Origin: Scatophagus argus
Taxonomy: Eukaryota > Chordata > Actinopteri > Scatophagidae
DNA: 64,000 bases
Direction: 5' to 3'
Assembly (NCBI RefSeq): GCF_020382885.2
Contig: NC_058504.1
Location: 11,915,019 to 11,979,018 of the forward strand
Of this stretch, positions 47,664 through 60,400 are shown piece after piece. The notes beneath the pieces were generated by a model, which saw only the letters and a list, made by a program, of their open reading frames with translations, ran no database searches and was not told where the DNA came from. Position 1 is the stretch's first letter; each line of letters begins with the position of its first letter. The position numbers and the translations under genes are program-made.

Positions 47664-50600
47664 CGCCACCCCAACGCTCAACCACCGCGGCTTCCTCCCC
47701 GACCACAACTATGTGACTGAAGGTAAGAAGCTGAGGGAGGCAGAGGGAGCTGCATGGTTTTATATATGACAGAGTATGTGCTCAAGTGTGACCCAATGTG
47801 AGTTCATATCTGTGTGGTCAGAATCAGAATCAGTTTTAATACCATGTATGTTTACACATGGAAGGAATTTCTCTTGGCATGGCACTCTGGAGAGTGTGTG
47901 TGTGACAAAGTGTGTGTACACTTGTCTGGTAGGCAAAACAAGTGCAGGACGGTTTCCTAATCTCCTGTAAGCTTTGTGTCTGTCAGTGTTCAGGCAGAAC
48001 TGGAGAGAAAAGTGAAAATTAAAGCATCTTAAGCAAGTTGACCTCTCCAGATCTCTCTTGCTATTTCCTCAAATTACTTATGCCCTGCACCTTTTATTTC
48101 TGTTTTGATTTGTTTATTTTTGCTTTTGTAACTACTTTCTTGCCTTGTGTAACACAGCTATTTTGTTACACTGCAGGGAAGCATTGATCTGGCCCGTGTC
48201 CCTGCGTTTGTGTGTGTGTGTATGTGTGTGTGTGTTATGTGTCTGCGTGTCAGAGACAGAGAGTAGGAGAACAGTCTTTTTTTTCTGTAACAACAGAAAC
48301 TTCCAGAAAAACAAGCCAGAAATTTCAGTCCCAGTCTTGTGTACTCACTGGATTGCATGTCATCTCTCACACACATACACTCTCCGTTACTGTCTCCTCG
48401 TGAATGTAACAGGTGCATCACATCACGTTTAATATTTTAGAGTAAGAGAATATTAAAATTCCAGCAGCACACAGGCCCTTCAAGCCACTGAATTCCTTCG
48501 GCTTGTTTCATAACACAGGTGGATTATAACCCTGGATAACCCCCCCCTCGTACTTCTAATCTCAATTACACCACTAATCTCACCTGCACACTAGCCTTTC
48601 TGTCTGCCTTCATGCCTGTCTGTCTGTCCCCAATCTGCTTCTTACACTCAGCTCATTGTTTGCCACGCCTCTTAGACCAGAACAGCGGATTATTATTTGG
48701 GGGTCACGAATGTGTTGCGAGCTCATTTGTGATCCTCGTATCACTGCAGAGGGGGAAATTATTCTTTTGGTGTTTGTGCTGTAAGATCATTTCCCTCACA
48801 CAGAAGCGCATGCTGTAGTAAGGGAGGGAGGGAGGGGGGGGGGGGGGCGTAGTGCTGCCTGTTGATTGTGAAAATGCTTGTGTACATACTGTGTTACTCA
48901 AATTGAATAATCTTTGTTTGTCTTTGTCTCTGTGTGTGGGAGTGTCTTGTCTTTACTCATACGTACAGCGTTTCCATGACCAGTATGTGTCTTTGTCCAT
49001 TTCAGAAAAATGGAAAATCGGTCTTAACACCCATCACCAACCATTCATTATTGCCATAGCAACAGTCCGTGATGATAAACATGCTGCTTTTCATGCTTGG
49101 CCAATATGATTGACAGGTCGTCTCCACCCACCAATAATGGCAGTATTAATTATTCCACACATCTCAGGCAGACACAGACATTATTCAGGGTGAATTGCTG
49201 ATGAGCTCACACCAAGGTGGACATAACATTGCACACGATTGGTGTAAAAGGGCTATACGACATATGGATAGCCTGAAAAGAGAAGGTTGCAGCGGAACAA
49301 GTACGAATTGTGCTCTAAACGTCAACATCTCTCAAGAATTCCCCAAATTAGATAATATTCTGTCACTAATAAACAAAATGATTCCTCACCTGCCTCTTCT
49401 TCCACATCCACTCCAACCCCCTCCTTGTTTCGTCCATGTTCACCCCACCCCCGTCCTCTTCCCCACCCCCCCCCTTCGCATCGGCCCTCTAATGCAACTC
49501 GCTGCATTGCCCAGTGCTGAAGTGGCGTGTCTGCCAAACAATTATTCAACAGTGCTCTAAAGGCTGCTCAAACACAATGTGCCTCTGTATGTGTGTGTGT
49601 GTGTGTGTGTTGGACAGACGGAGAGAGGTGGTGCATGTGATTTTATGCTTGGGTGTATTTTGTTAGCTCCCGTGTGTCTCCATCTTTTTTTTATTTTTTA
49701 TTTTTTTGCCCTGTGTTGCATTCATATTCATGTCTGTGTCTTTGAGTGCATAATATGTGTCTTTCTGTTCACTCGGGTCTGTGTATGCATGGATGTGTGT
49801 CTGCAGCGGGTTTCTGTGTGTGTGTGTGTGTGTGTGTATGTGTGTAGATACGTGTTTGAATGCATAAGAGTGCGTCTGTAGGTCCTCCCGTGGGGATTCC
49901 CCTGCCCTTTAACTCCTGCAGGGGAGGGATGCTTAACCTCCCTCTACCTTAATGTCCCTCCCATGCCGTCTTCCTCCCATCTCTGACTCCCTTGCTGTCA
50001 CTCCGTCTGCCCTCCTCTATAGCTCACTTGTCCTGCAACTTCACATCACACGGGAATGGCATTAAGTTCAAGGATGAATGAGGAAATAATGGCAACGATA
50101 ATGCTTTGCATTAACATTCTGAATTTTGACATTTTTTACAGTTTCGTGAGTAATTATGGCTGTTGCAATTTCTTAAATAATGCAAGCACTTTAAGCATTA
50201 AGCCACCTGTGATGAGAGCATGACATCAATAATGGAAGCAATTGTTAGTATGTAAGTAAGTGAGCTTTTACCAGCTCTTACTGCATTTTTCTTATTGTCA
50301 GTCATTGTCAGCTCGGGGAAAATGTGTCTGCTAGGGTTCCTTCTAAACCCAACATGTGAGCACATCATGTTGTATACACACACACACACACACACACACA
50401 TTCTATTTTTTTTATTATCTGGTGGCTACTTATGGCCAAATGTGGTGATACAGTAACTCAGTCCCTACCCTTAACCCCACCCTTCCTGGTGCTTCCTTCC
50501 TTCCTTCCTTCCTTCCTCCCTCCCTCCCTGCTTCTCCCCCACACTTCCCTCCACTCCATCCTTGCTCCTCTTGCAGGGCTGCTCCTGGCTATAGCCTGAA

Positions 50601-53600
50601 GAGCTCCGCCCATCCTGTCCACCCCTCTCCACCCTGGAGTCCTCCCCCAGGATGTTGAGCCCCATCCAGGTCCTGTGCTCCGACATCACTACCCTTTCTC
50701 TGGAGCCCGAGCCGTTTGCCTCTTACACTGAAGGTGTGTGCTCTATCCTCTTCTATCCTGAAGGTCATATCATGTTGCCCAGTTGGACCACATGACCCCA
50801 GTGTGAGACATGAGAGTTTATGCGTGTGAGTGGTTGAAAGTGTGTGTCATTAAGGGTGTTTGAGAAGCCTGAATCAGTCTTATGGGAGTCTCAGTGTTAT
50901 AAATATCTTAAACATCATTTTGTCTCTGTCTACCTGTCTCATCATTTTTGTATGCCTCTATTTTTGTAACTGCCTTTTTATTTTTGTCTCAGTCTGCTTC
51001 ATTGTGGATTTTATGTGTGTGTGTGTGTATGTGTGAGAGAGAGAGAGAGTGTGCATGGTTGATTTCTTTAAATAGTTTGACCTGACGACACCCTGTCTCC
51101 TTCAAAGCACAGCTATCTTACTCCTGCTTCTATTTAATACAGAGGAAGATACACACAGACACTCACATCCATGCACAAAGACACACTGACGCACTCGCTA
51201 AACTTCTAAACACATATGCTGTAAATGTACTGTGCAGGTATTCATCCGAACACACACGCAGAGCTAGGACTATTTTATTTTCAATTCAGCTGTCAGGTAT
51301 TTTCTCAATTTTTTTGTTAATCATGTGGTCTATAAAGTGTCTGAAAATAGTGAAAATGCTTGTCACAATTTTAAGCAGGGTGAAATCAGTGATTTGATCA
51401 GTCAGTTCTAAAAACATACAATTTTCTATTGATTAAGTGATTGTTTCGGCACCACACACATCTGCACGGAAAAGGAAGAAAAAAGAAATTAATTAATTAA
51501 AAAAATGTTATATATATATATAGATTACATTTCAGTATTGATGAGATGTGGACCCTTAATCCTGATTTTCACTATCACTGCTGTCAGATTGGATGTAAAC
51601 CAGCTAGGCTACTGATCTATTTTTATGTTACGCTTTCAAATCTGTAGGCTTCAGTAAATTTTATCAAAGGCGAATCATTGCAGCTTTGAGCATCCATGCA
51701 GCTAGAAAATGTTTTTGTAGCCAGGCAAAGCAGGATTACAGGTGCATTTCACCCATGAAGCTGAAACTGACTTGGATTTTAATTGTTAGTGTCCATAACC
51801 ATTAGGCTCTCACCGGCTCTGCTCCATTGTGCCGGTGTATGTTTGGAGAAATGGCAGATTCCCTGCTGTTGTGGGCTTAAATCACTCCTCTTCACACATG
51901 TGCACCTCTAACACAAACACATACACCACTTTTTTTTTTTTTCAGATAACTCCAAAACTGCAGGGCAGGGATCAATTTAATGTCTCTCCCCTTGCCTCCT
52001 TTACTCCCGCCTCTCCCTTTCTGCCTCCAGCCCATTTATTTTTCTACAGGGTAATTGAGTACACACACTTGTACACACGTACACAGGAAATGCGGGATGC
52101 TTGAGCTGCAGCATTCAAACACACCCGGCAACACACACACACATACACACATCTCCTGCTGAGTGGTGGCTTGTCTTTGCTTTTAAGGAGTGTGTGGTTT
52201 TGGCTCAGCTTTAATGGTCTGTGTTTACCAAGACCCAAGATATCTATAATTGGCACTGTTGGATGTCTGCTCCCCTTGCTGTCCCTTTGGTGTCCTTAAC
52301 AAAAAGAAATAAGGAAATTCACGTCCCTTGATTTAAGCCACCGGCTTCATCTATCCCATCAACCTCCTCTCCTTTCCTCTCAGTAGTATCTTACCTTGTC
52401 AAATTTTTTAGCTACAGATGAGCACTAATCCTAATGTTTATTGCAGACTATGGTTGGAAAAATTAATCTGCCTCTGATTTTATTGACTAATCAATTCATT
52501 TTTGCTTTATAAAATGTCAGGTGAAATCTTTGCAATTGTCAGGTGACATCTTTAAACTGCTTTTTGTGGCCCAGTATATTCAGTTTACTATCACTAATCA
52601 CAAGGAAAAGCAGCAGATCTTTGTATCTGAGAATGTTTGTCATGTCTATTATCAAATCCATGTGTCAGAACTGTTACAGATCAATTTTCTGTTGATCAGG
52701 AAGTACATTCATAGATAATGGTTTCAGCTCCTTCACTGTTTGACGTGACTTCTTAATACATTATCTAAACCATTGGTGATTTACCATGTGTTGTTTTCTT
52801 CTCTATTGATTGATTCTCCGTACAACAGTGTTTAATTGTTGAGGAGCTGCTGTCTTTGCACACACCTCACAGGGCGTTTGAGTGTTTATATGCTGGGTGT
52901 TTATTACTTGTGCATATACATGTCCATTTTATGCTTTTCTGTGTCATTTGGTTCATTCACATTGATGTGTTGTTTTGTGTGGATGTGTGCTGTATGTGTG
53001 GGCGCATGTACTTGCAGTCACAGTGTGTTCCTCCATCTCCTGCAGTGTGGCGATGAGTCAGACAGGCCTGCTGATGCTAATGGACTGTCTGTGGGAGACA
53101 GACATAGCTAGCTTGCTGTACTGTAGCGTGCACACAATCACGCACACGCACGCACACATTCATACATACATCAGTATCATGCCCAGTGGTTCCCCTTGAA
53201 GGCTCATGATGCTTGTTTCTGCAGTGGTTCTTTGTATTCTTAGAAGTTTATTTCGCTGTAGTGCCCTTCCAATAAACATCAGAGAAGCAGATGGGTGTCA
53301 GACAGAGAGAGAGAGAGACAGAGAGAAAAGGAGAGAGACAAAAAAACAAAAAGATCAAGAGGTCTCAGGTTGAGAACAGACTATGGATGAGAGAGGAGAG
53401 TGTGTGTGTGCTCCATATTTTACTCAGCTATATTGTGGCCCGCACTGGTGGTCTTGCTTACCTTAGCTCTTATTCTGTGCGAGTGGAGACACGGTTATCT
53501 GTAAGTATGTTGGAAGTGCCCGCACGCACACATAACGTAAAGCACGCACACATTTGCTGTGCATCATTAACATGACTGTGTGTGACAAAACTGCGGCGCG

Positions 53601-56600
53601 TAATTATTTTATTACGCTGGTTCTTCCCGCGAGGATTGGATTGATGAATCCCACTTCCTCCATCACCAGAATGCCATATACGGCTAACTGTTAACGAGTA
53701 CTGCTGCTACTGGTTGGCTCAGCCTGTTACCATGGCAACCCCTGCTCACCAATGGACCCCTCCACCGCCTCCGCCCCGGCGCCCGTTTCCTCTACCTCTC
53801 TCTCTCTCTCCATCCTTCCCATTCTTCCACCTCCAGCATCACCAACACTCCATACACACTAACCTACAGTGAGGCAGTAGAGTGTCGTGGGGGAGGGATA
53901 AGAGAGGGCGAGTGAGCCGAATGTGGACAGACAACCGAGAAGGAAATGAGAGAGTGAAATAGTGCAAAAGAGAAAAACCGTGGAACACGAGATATGACAA
54001 AAGAATGTGTGTGTGTGTATTGAGAGAGAGTGAGAGACAGCGTGGAATAGAAAAAAGAAATATACACTGAAGAAGGTACTACAGCGACCAAGATGTCAAG
54101 AAACAGTGAAATGATTACTGGTAAATGATAGCGAGAAAGAGGCAATCCGTAATACGGTACATTAAGTGTTTGAGGAGCAGTCCCTACCTCCCTTCATCAT
54201 AAAAGTCCCTCTCAAGTCCACCACTGTGGCAAGGCTACAGCTTTAAATCAATAAATGTGCTCTATTTTTATTACAGTCAGTGCTTATTGAGTAACATGTT
54301 CTTTTCTATTAAAACTGAGATCAGTGGACTCCTTTGTCAAAAGCTTGGTGGGACAGAGCATCTGAAATGATTGTTATTTCTAAATCCAAGCTATGGCACT
54401 TTTCAAAATATTATTTGATTATTTCGAAGCGCAGTTGCAGATTTGAACTTTGGCTGCACAAAAATCTCTGTGAGGCAGAATTGCTTTGCAGGCTAGAACA
54501 CTTGGTCAGACAAAGAGCGCTATGTTGATACTCCTGTAAGTTGTGCAGCTTCTTCTTGATGGAATAGGTTTTTTCATTTCGTGGTCAGCAGTGGCCAATG
54601 TTCAATTAAAGCAACATTGCATGTATTTTATGTTCCATTAGGCGCAATCTTATGCAGAACTGGAAGACTTTTAAAATTGCACAGTTTACCACTGATGTTG
54701 TTCATGCTTTCATTGTAGCAACAGTGAGACAAATCAGTAACATACTTAACACTGAAATTAAAAACAGATTCCTCAGAGGAATATCAGCACCAGTTTCGCT
54801 TGTATCATGGTTCATTATGTTGACGGGTGTCATGTGATAGGCAACAATATATGGATGAGATACAGAATGTTTGAGTGTTTGTTGTTTGGATGATTATCCG
54901 GTCACTGAAGCCATCGCCATGGTGTCAGCATCACCAGCGAACGCCTGTCCTTTATGTAGATTTTGTATTTACAAGCGTGAAAACAGTCAACTTTCACAGA
55001 TTTGAAACTTCACAGCTGAGCTCAACATTCATTTCACTTCTTTACTTTGTTTGTTCTCTTCAAATTAATTAAGCTTTGGTTTTGGAAGATCAAAAAGGTC
55101 AAATATATTGTCCCCCATCAAAAATAAATACGTGACGGTGGAGTTTTGAGCTTCAGATATGACGCTGGTATTAGAGTGCTTCCTCTCATCTTTTGTGTTG
55201 TGTGGTGCAGGAAGGTCCGCTCACAGCGCTGAGGCAGTAAATGCTAAGTGGTTTTAATAACGTGCTTACTCCCCATATTACAGTATTGCGACCGAGTCAT
55301 ACTGTGTCATGTTTTGTGACACAGAGGTAGCGGTGGGGACATTGTCTCAAATATGCAAATAAATAAAATTCAATTACATTGAAGTGATATTTAATCACTA
55401 ATGCAAATGCATTCTGAGTTGCAGTTCCACTTTAAGACACAACAGAGATGATAAAGTTCACAATTATTTCTGCACACAAAACACACACATACACACACAT
55501 ACACACACAGATACAAAACAGATGAACTCAAGTGACACTGCAGTCTTGTTTGTGTGGGTCACAATGCAACTCAGATCAACACTTGTGGGAACGTTTGTGT
55601 GTGTGTGTGTGTGTCTTTGATCCACTGTGTAGTATATAATCTGAATTTTATCTGAAACAGTACACGCAGTTGCAGAGTATTTGTGTTAGTGATGAAATAT
55701 TGTTTTACTCTACACATTCATTTGCATATTTTAATCCACTTACATGTTAATGCATTGACTGTTGACTTTGCTTAATAATTTATAGTCAGATAATAAGATT
55801 ATATAGATGAAAGATGACGTGGTCAATTAGCTAATGGGTCCTTTTTCCTAATCTTTTTCTCTTACCTTCCCGTTCTTTTTCATCTCTCTCTCTCTCTGTC
55901 TTTCTTCCTCCATCTTTGTCTCTACTCCTCTACCCTCAGCTGATATCATCTCCACCGTTGAGTTCAACCACACCGGAGAGCTCCTGGCCACAGGGGACAA
56001 AGGGGGCCGAGTGGTCATCTTTCAGAGGGAACCTGAGGTAGATACACACACTGACATTCACACACTCACACACAAATATATTTTTCATTCCAGCTCTGAG
56101 AGCAGTGATGAATGCTTGCAGTTCCCCTCTAGCTACAGCCTAGATTGATTGATAAATAGTTGATATTCCTGCTGTGTCAGAGAGTGTATTTTTATAGCTG
56201 TGCAGAGACCGTGCCGTGCTATTTCTTCACACGATCAAGGTGACAGAGATTGGCTCAGACTTCTGGTTGTTATGTTGCTCTGCGATCGCACATGTGAGAG
56301 TCTCCACATTTTTCTCCTTGCATTTTACACATAACTCGTTTTTTTCTTTCTGCAGAGCAAGACTGAGCCCTTCTCCCAGGGAGAGTACAATGTCTACAGC
56401 ACCTTTCAGAGCCATGAGCCCGAGTTTGACTACCTTAAGAGTCTGGAGATTGAGGAGAAGATCAATAAGATCCGATGGCTGCCTCAACAGAATGCCGCAC
56501 ACTTCCTCCTCTCCACCAATGGTGAGAGATCCCACAGACATGCATGCATTGTAGAGGATATTAGATGATAATAGCATATTAGAGGAGCCAGGAAGATGTG

Positions 56601-57420
56601 GAAGTAGTGATGTGCTTGGTGGGGAAATGCTTTACTTGAACCAGTTTTAATGATCATGTTTTTAAAAGGTCAGAAAGCAGATTTTCCCTTGTCTAAAGAA
56701 AGTGCATTAGGAGTTAGCCTGTCTGTGTAAGCGGTCCCATCATCAGCTTACATTCTGAGTTTATGGCTATATTGGAGGATCTATAGATTTTCCCTGAGCG
56801 CCCTGTTATTGATTTATTTAAGTACTATATTATTTATGATTGAGGGTATGAAAAATGTAAGACCTGCCTCAGCAGTTCGGTAATACTCTTACTGCAATGC
56901 TTGCTGTCATTTTTTCAATATAATACAGAGATCTTGTGTGTCTGTGAACATGGATGAAACAAAACCACACTGATAGCTCATTTGGAGTTTCAGAGTCCAC
57001 GTTGTCTCAGAACTTCAGAGCTGACACTCTGGGGTGTGGTGGATTATCTTGTCTATTAAGTCATTTATTTTGGGTTTCAGTGCCTTAGTTGAAAGTGTCT
57101 TTATGTAAATCATGAAAGAACCCTTTTTAAAGATTTTAGGCTTTTAACCTTACCAATGTGACATGAAATTCTGCTCTGATAAATTTTCTCACAGCTAGTC
57201 TGATATCTTCAGATATATCCACAAGATATCACCATCATTAGTTACGCTTTCAAATTATGTTCTTATCTGACTGCTTAATGGCCCCGTTTGTTCCCCAGAT
57301 AAGACCATCAAGTTGTGGAAGGTGAGTGAAAGAGACAAGCGGCCAGAGGGATACAACCTGAAAGATGAGGAGGGTCGCATCAAAGACATCTCCACTGTCA
57401 CCTCTCTACAGGTAAATCAG

Positions 57421-57460
<40 letters not shown>

Positions 57461-60400
57461 GTCTGTCTTCCTCTGATGCACACTGAAACATTCATGCAGT
57501 TGGTTGTGCAACATAACTGGGTCAGTAGGTACAGATGTGTTTGCATGTGCAAAATTGGGTCACTGGCACAATGGTACATGTGTGTGGGGGATGGAGAAAA
57601 CCTGGATTTCCAGCTGAATAAAGCAGCAGCGCAACATCTGCACTGGATCTACGTAAAGTAGTCAAAGCATCAACATTTCTGTCAGTGCTGAACTGTCGCT
57701 AATCTGCACACTGTAGCACAGTGTGTGACTGTAGAGAGCATGTATGTGTATGGTGATGGGGCTCCCACTGTGCTGTTTGCAAATAAGGACACACATGTCT
57801 AAAAATGTAAACTGTGCACCGACAGTGAAACTGTGTGTGTTAATGCAAATGTCAAGATGTGTATGTACAGCCAAATATGCTGTAAGATGTGCACTGAATT
57901 GGCTCTCGATCTTGCTAGCGAGTGAGAAGAAGCTGGGGTTCTAGCAGTAATGTATTATTGATGTCAAAGGGATTAATGCATTAAATATTAACTCATGATA
58001 CAATAAAATTATTTAAATTCAATCTACTGTTTTTTATCTTGCCCATTTGTCTAATCTGTTATACGGGTTGTGAAACCGCTCTTTTCAAGGTGCCGGTGTT
58101 GAAGCCAATGGACCTGATGGTGGAGGTGAGCCCGCGGCGAGTGTTTGCCAACGCCCACACTTACCATGTCAACTCCATCTCTGTCAACTCCGACTATGAG
58201 ACTTACATGTCAGCTGATGACCTGAGGATCAACCTCTGGCACCTGGACATCACGGACCGCAGCTTCAGTATCCTTTGTGGGCCGCAGAGTGAATGCAAAG
58301 CGAGGAAGAGAGAAGACAAAGCTACGTGCAGTCGTGTAGGCGTGAACACACATGCACAAACACATTTAAAAGGGAAAAGATTTATTAAAGCATAACAACA
58401 AGGGTATTTCATGCATACATTAACACATAAATTCTTACACAGGCTCAGTAATGAGTTACTGCCCACCACACTTTCTCTCTCTCTCACACACACACACATA
58501 CACGCACTAAATTCTCACCCTGCAAATCCCACTTTGTTGTAAAGAAATGCGCAAAAACACACAGTGTTGGGGGAGGGGAATATTATTCTTGAGGAGTTAA
58601 AATGAAGCTTAATGAATAATTCAAAGGCTGCATAAATATTTCAGGCCCTCTCTGAGTTCTAATCCAGCTCAGTGGGACACAGCACAGTCATATCCCTGAC
58701 CCAGACAGGATTTATAATATTGCAATTTATCCGAATTATTTTTCACCCAACAATCCCCCCCAAGACATATTTATATTGGTTTGTTTATTTTTTTCTGTAA
58801 ATTATTTACATTGTGTTGGTTTTATATACATTTACATACACTTGTGCTTTTATTCTGCATGTGGGTCACGAATGGGCTTCCACATCAATTCAGACACAAC
58901 CTCATTAGTTTCTCTTTCAGTCAGGTAGTGAATAAAATCACGAATGAATGAATAAGTACATACAGCAGAGCAGACTCCGGTTCAGACCGAAACAAACTAC
59001 AGGCCCTGGGACGTTGACTCTCTTTGTTGTCCTCCTGAGCGATGCTTTCTCTCAGACATTGTGGACATCAAGCCAGCCAACATGGAGGATCTGACAGAAG
59101 TGATCACAGCAGCTGAGTTTCACCCCCACCACTGTAACCTGTTTGTCTATAGCAGCAGCAAAGGCACCCTGCGCCTCTGTGACATGAGAGAAGCGGCATT
59201 GTGTGACAAACACTCCAAATGTGAGTAAACCTGCTGAAAAGCTGTGAGTCGTAACATTGTTTTTTTTTTCTCTCTCTCTCCAAAAGCTAAGCTTAAAGCT
59301 ATCATTGAATTTTTCAATGATTAATAGAGTAATAGGATAAAAAAAATATTTTGCTTTATTAAAAAGCAGAAGTAAATACAGTATGTGAAGACAGGTCCCT
59401 TAAAAAAAGGTGTAGGGCAACCAAAATAAACAAGTCTAATGAACTAACAGAGACACTTTACTCATGTTATGTTAATTGCAAACATTAATGTTACCTTGTG
59501 TCGGGTCTGCTGTGATGGACTGGATGCTGGGTGATGTTGTGCTGTGGTGGTAGTTAGATTTTACATTAGACACACTGTCCAAACGTTTCATTGGGTTTCA
59601 GCTTGAAATGATCCTAAACTTTGGACACTTGTTGTTTTCTCTCGCCTGTCTTTCCTCTTCTCCACTCGCTGTTTTCTCTTCCTGTGTATCGGGAATGATC
59701 ATCTGCCTGAAAAAGAGAGCACTGTGTGTGGTTACATGAATTAAATGAAACTTTGATGCAAAGAGTTTGCGTCAAGTTTTTTGTAACCGACTTCGTCGAG
59801 TTAATCAAGGTATCGTTTCGGTCTCGGTGTTTAGTTTGTAGTAAACTAACTTAGACCCTTCTGAACATTTTTTTCTCCGAATGATAATATTTCTTTCCAC
59901 TGTCATTAATGTAGAATGGACTTAGTTTAGCCATGAATCTGCTGTCCCTTAGGAAAAGCAGTTCAGTTCATTTCACATGTTCTCTTAGGCCTCGGGCTTT
60001 CTTAGCTTTCCTGTTTATTTCAAAGTTGAAGCTTCACATCTCTGATCAGTATGAGTCACTAGTGCAACGGAGCACCTTGACAAGCAGCAAAAGACTTAGA
60101 TTTTGTTTGCTACATTTAATAATGTCTGTTCATTCCTTTCTTTATGATGTTATTTTTATAAGATCTTTGAAATGTGCTCACTATACTCAGAATCAGACGA
60201 CAACACCTGTTCAGCAATGCACAGTCTGTCCTCCTTCATTTGTGTACATGAGTTTTAAAGACACTCACACCCAGCAGTGTTTCTGATCATCATTTGGCTA
60301 CCCCCCCCCTCTCTCTGTCTCTCCCGTTATTCTGTCTCCTCCTCTCCAGTGTTTGAGGAGCCCGAGGACCCCAGCGCCCGTTCCTTCTTCTCCGAGATCA

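Larger units (their letters stand above)
47723..55939 (+). other. ppp2r2c intron 1: repeats and candidate enhancers
   Basis: Holds GT runs at about 48211-48235, 49589-49610 and 49815-49841, a G run at about 48835-48847, a CA run at about 50375-50400, a CTTC/CCCT array at about 50492-50529, GT at about 51015-51031 and GT at about 55589-55615. It also holds two complex AT-rich segments of enhancer character (49040-49200 and 50040-50300) and an RFX X-box at 53726-53739. Apart from the alternative exon, no coding exon was seen. Confidence 0.6.

Noticed and set aside
57420-57461. Tandem array as a CRISPR or satellite
   Set aside because: It is a simple TATC microsatellite without spacers.
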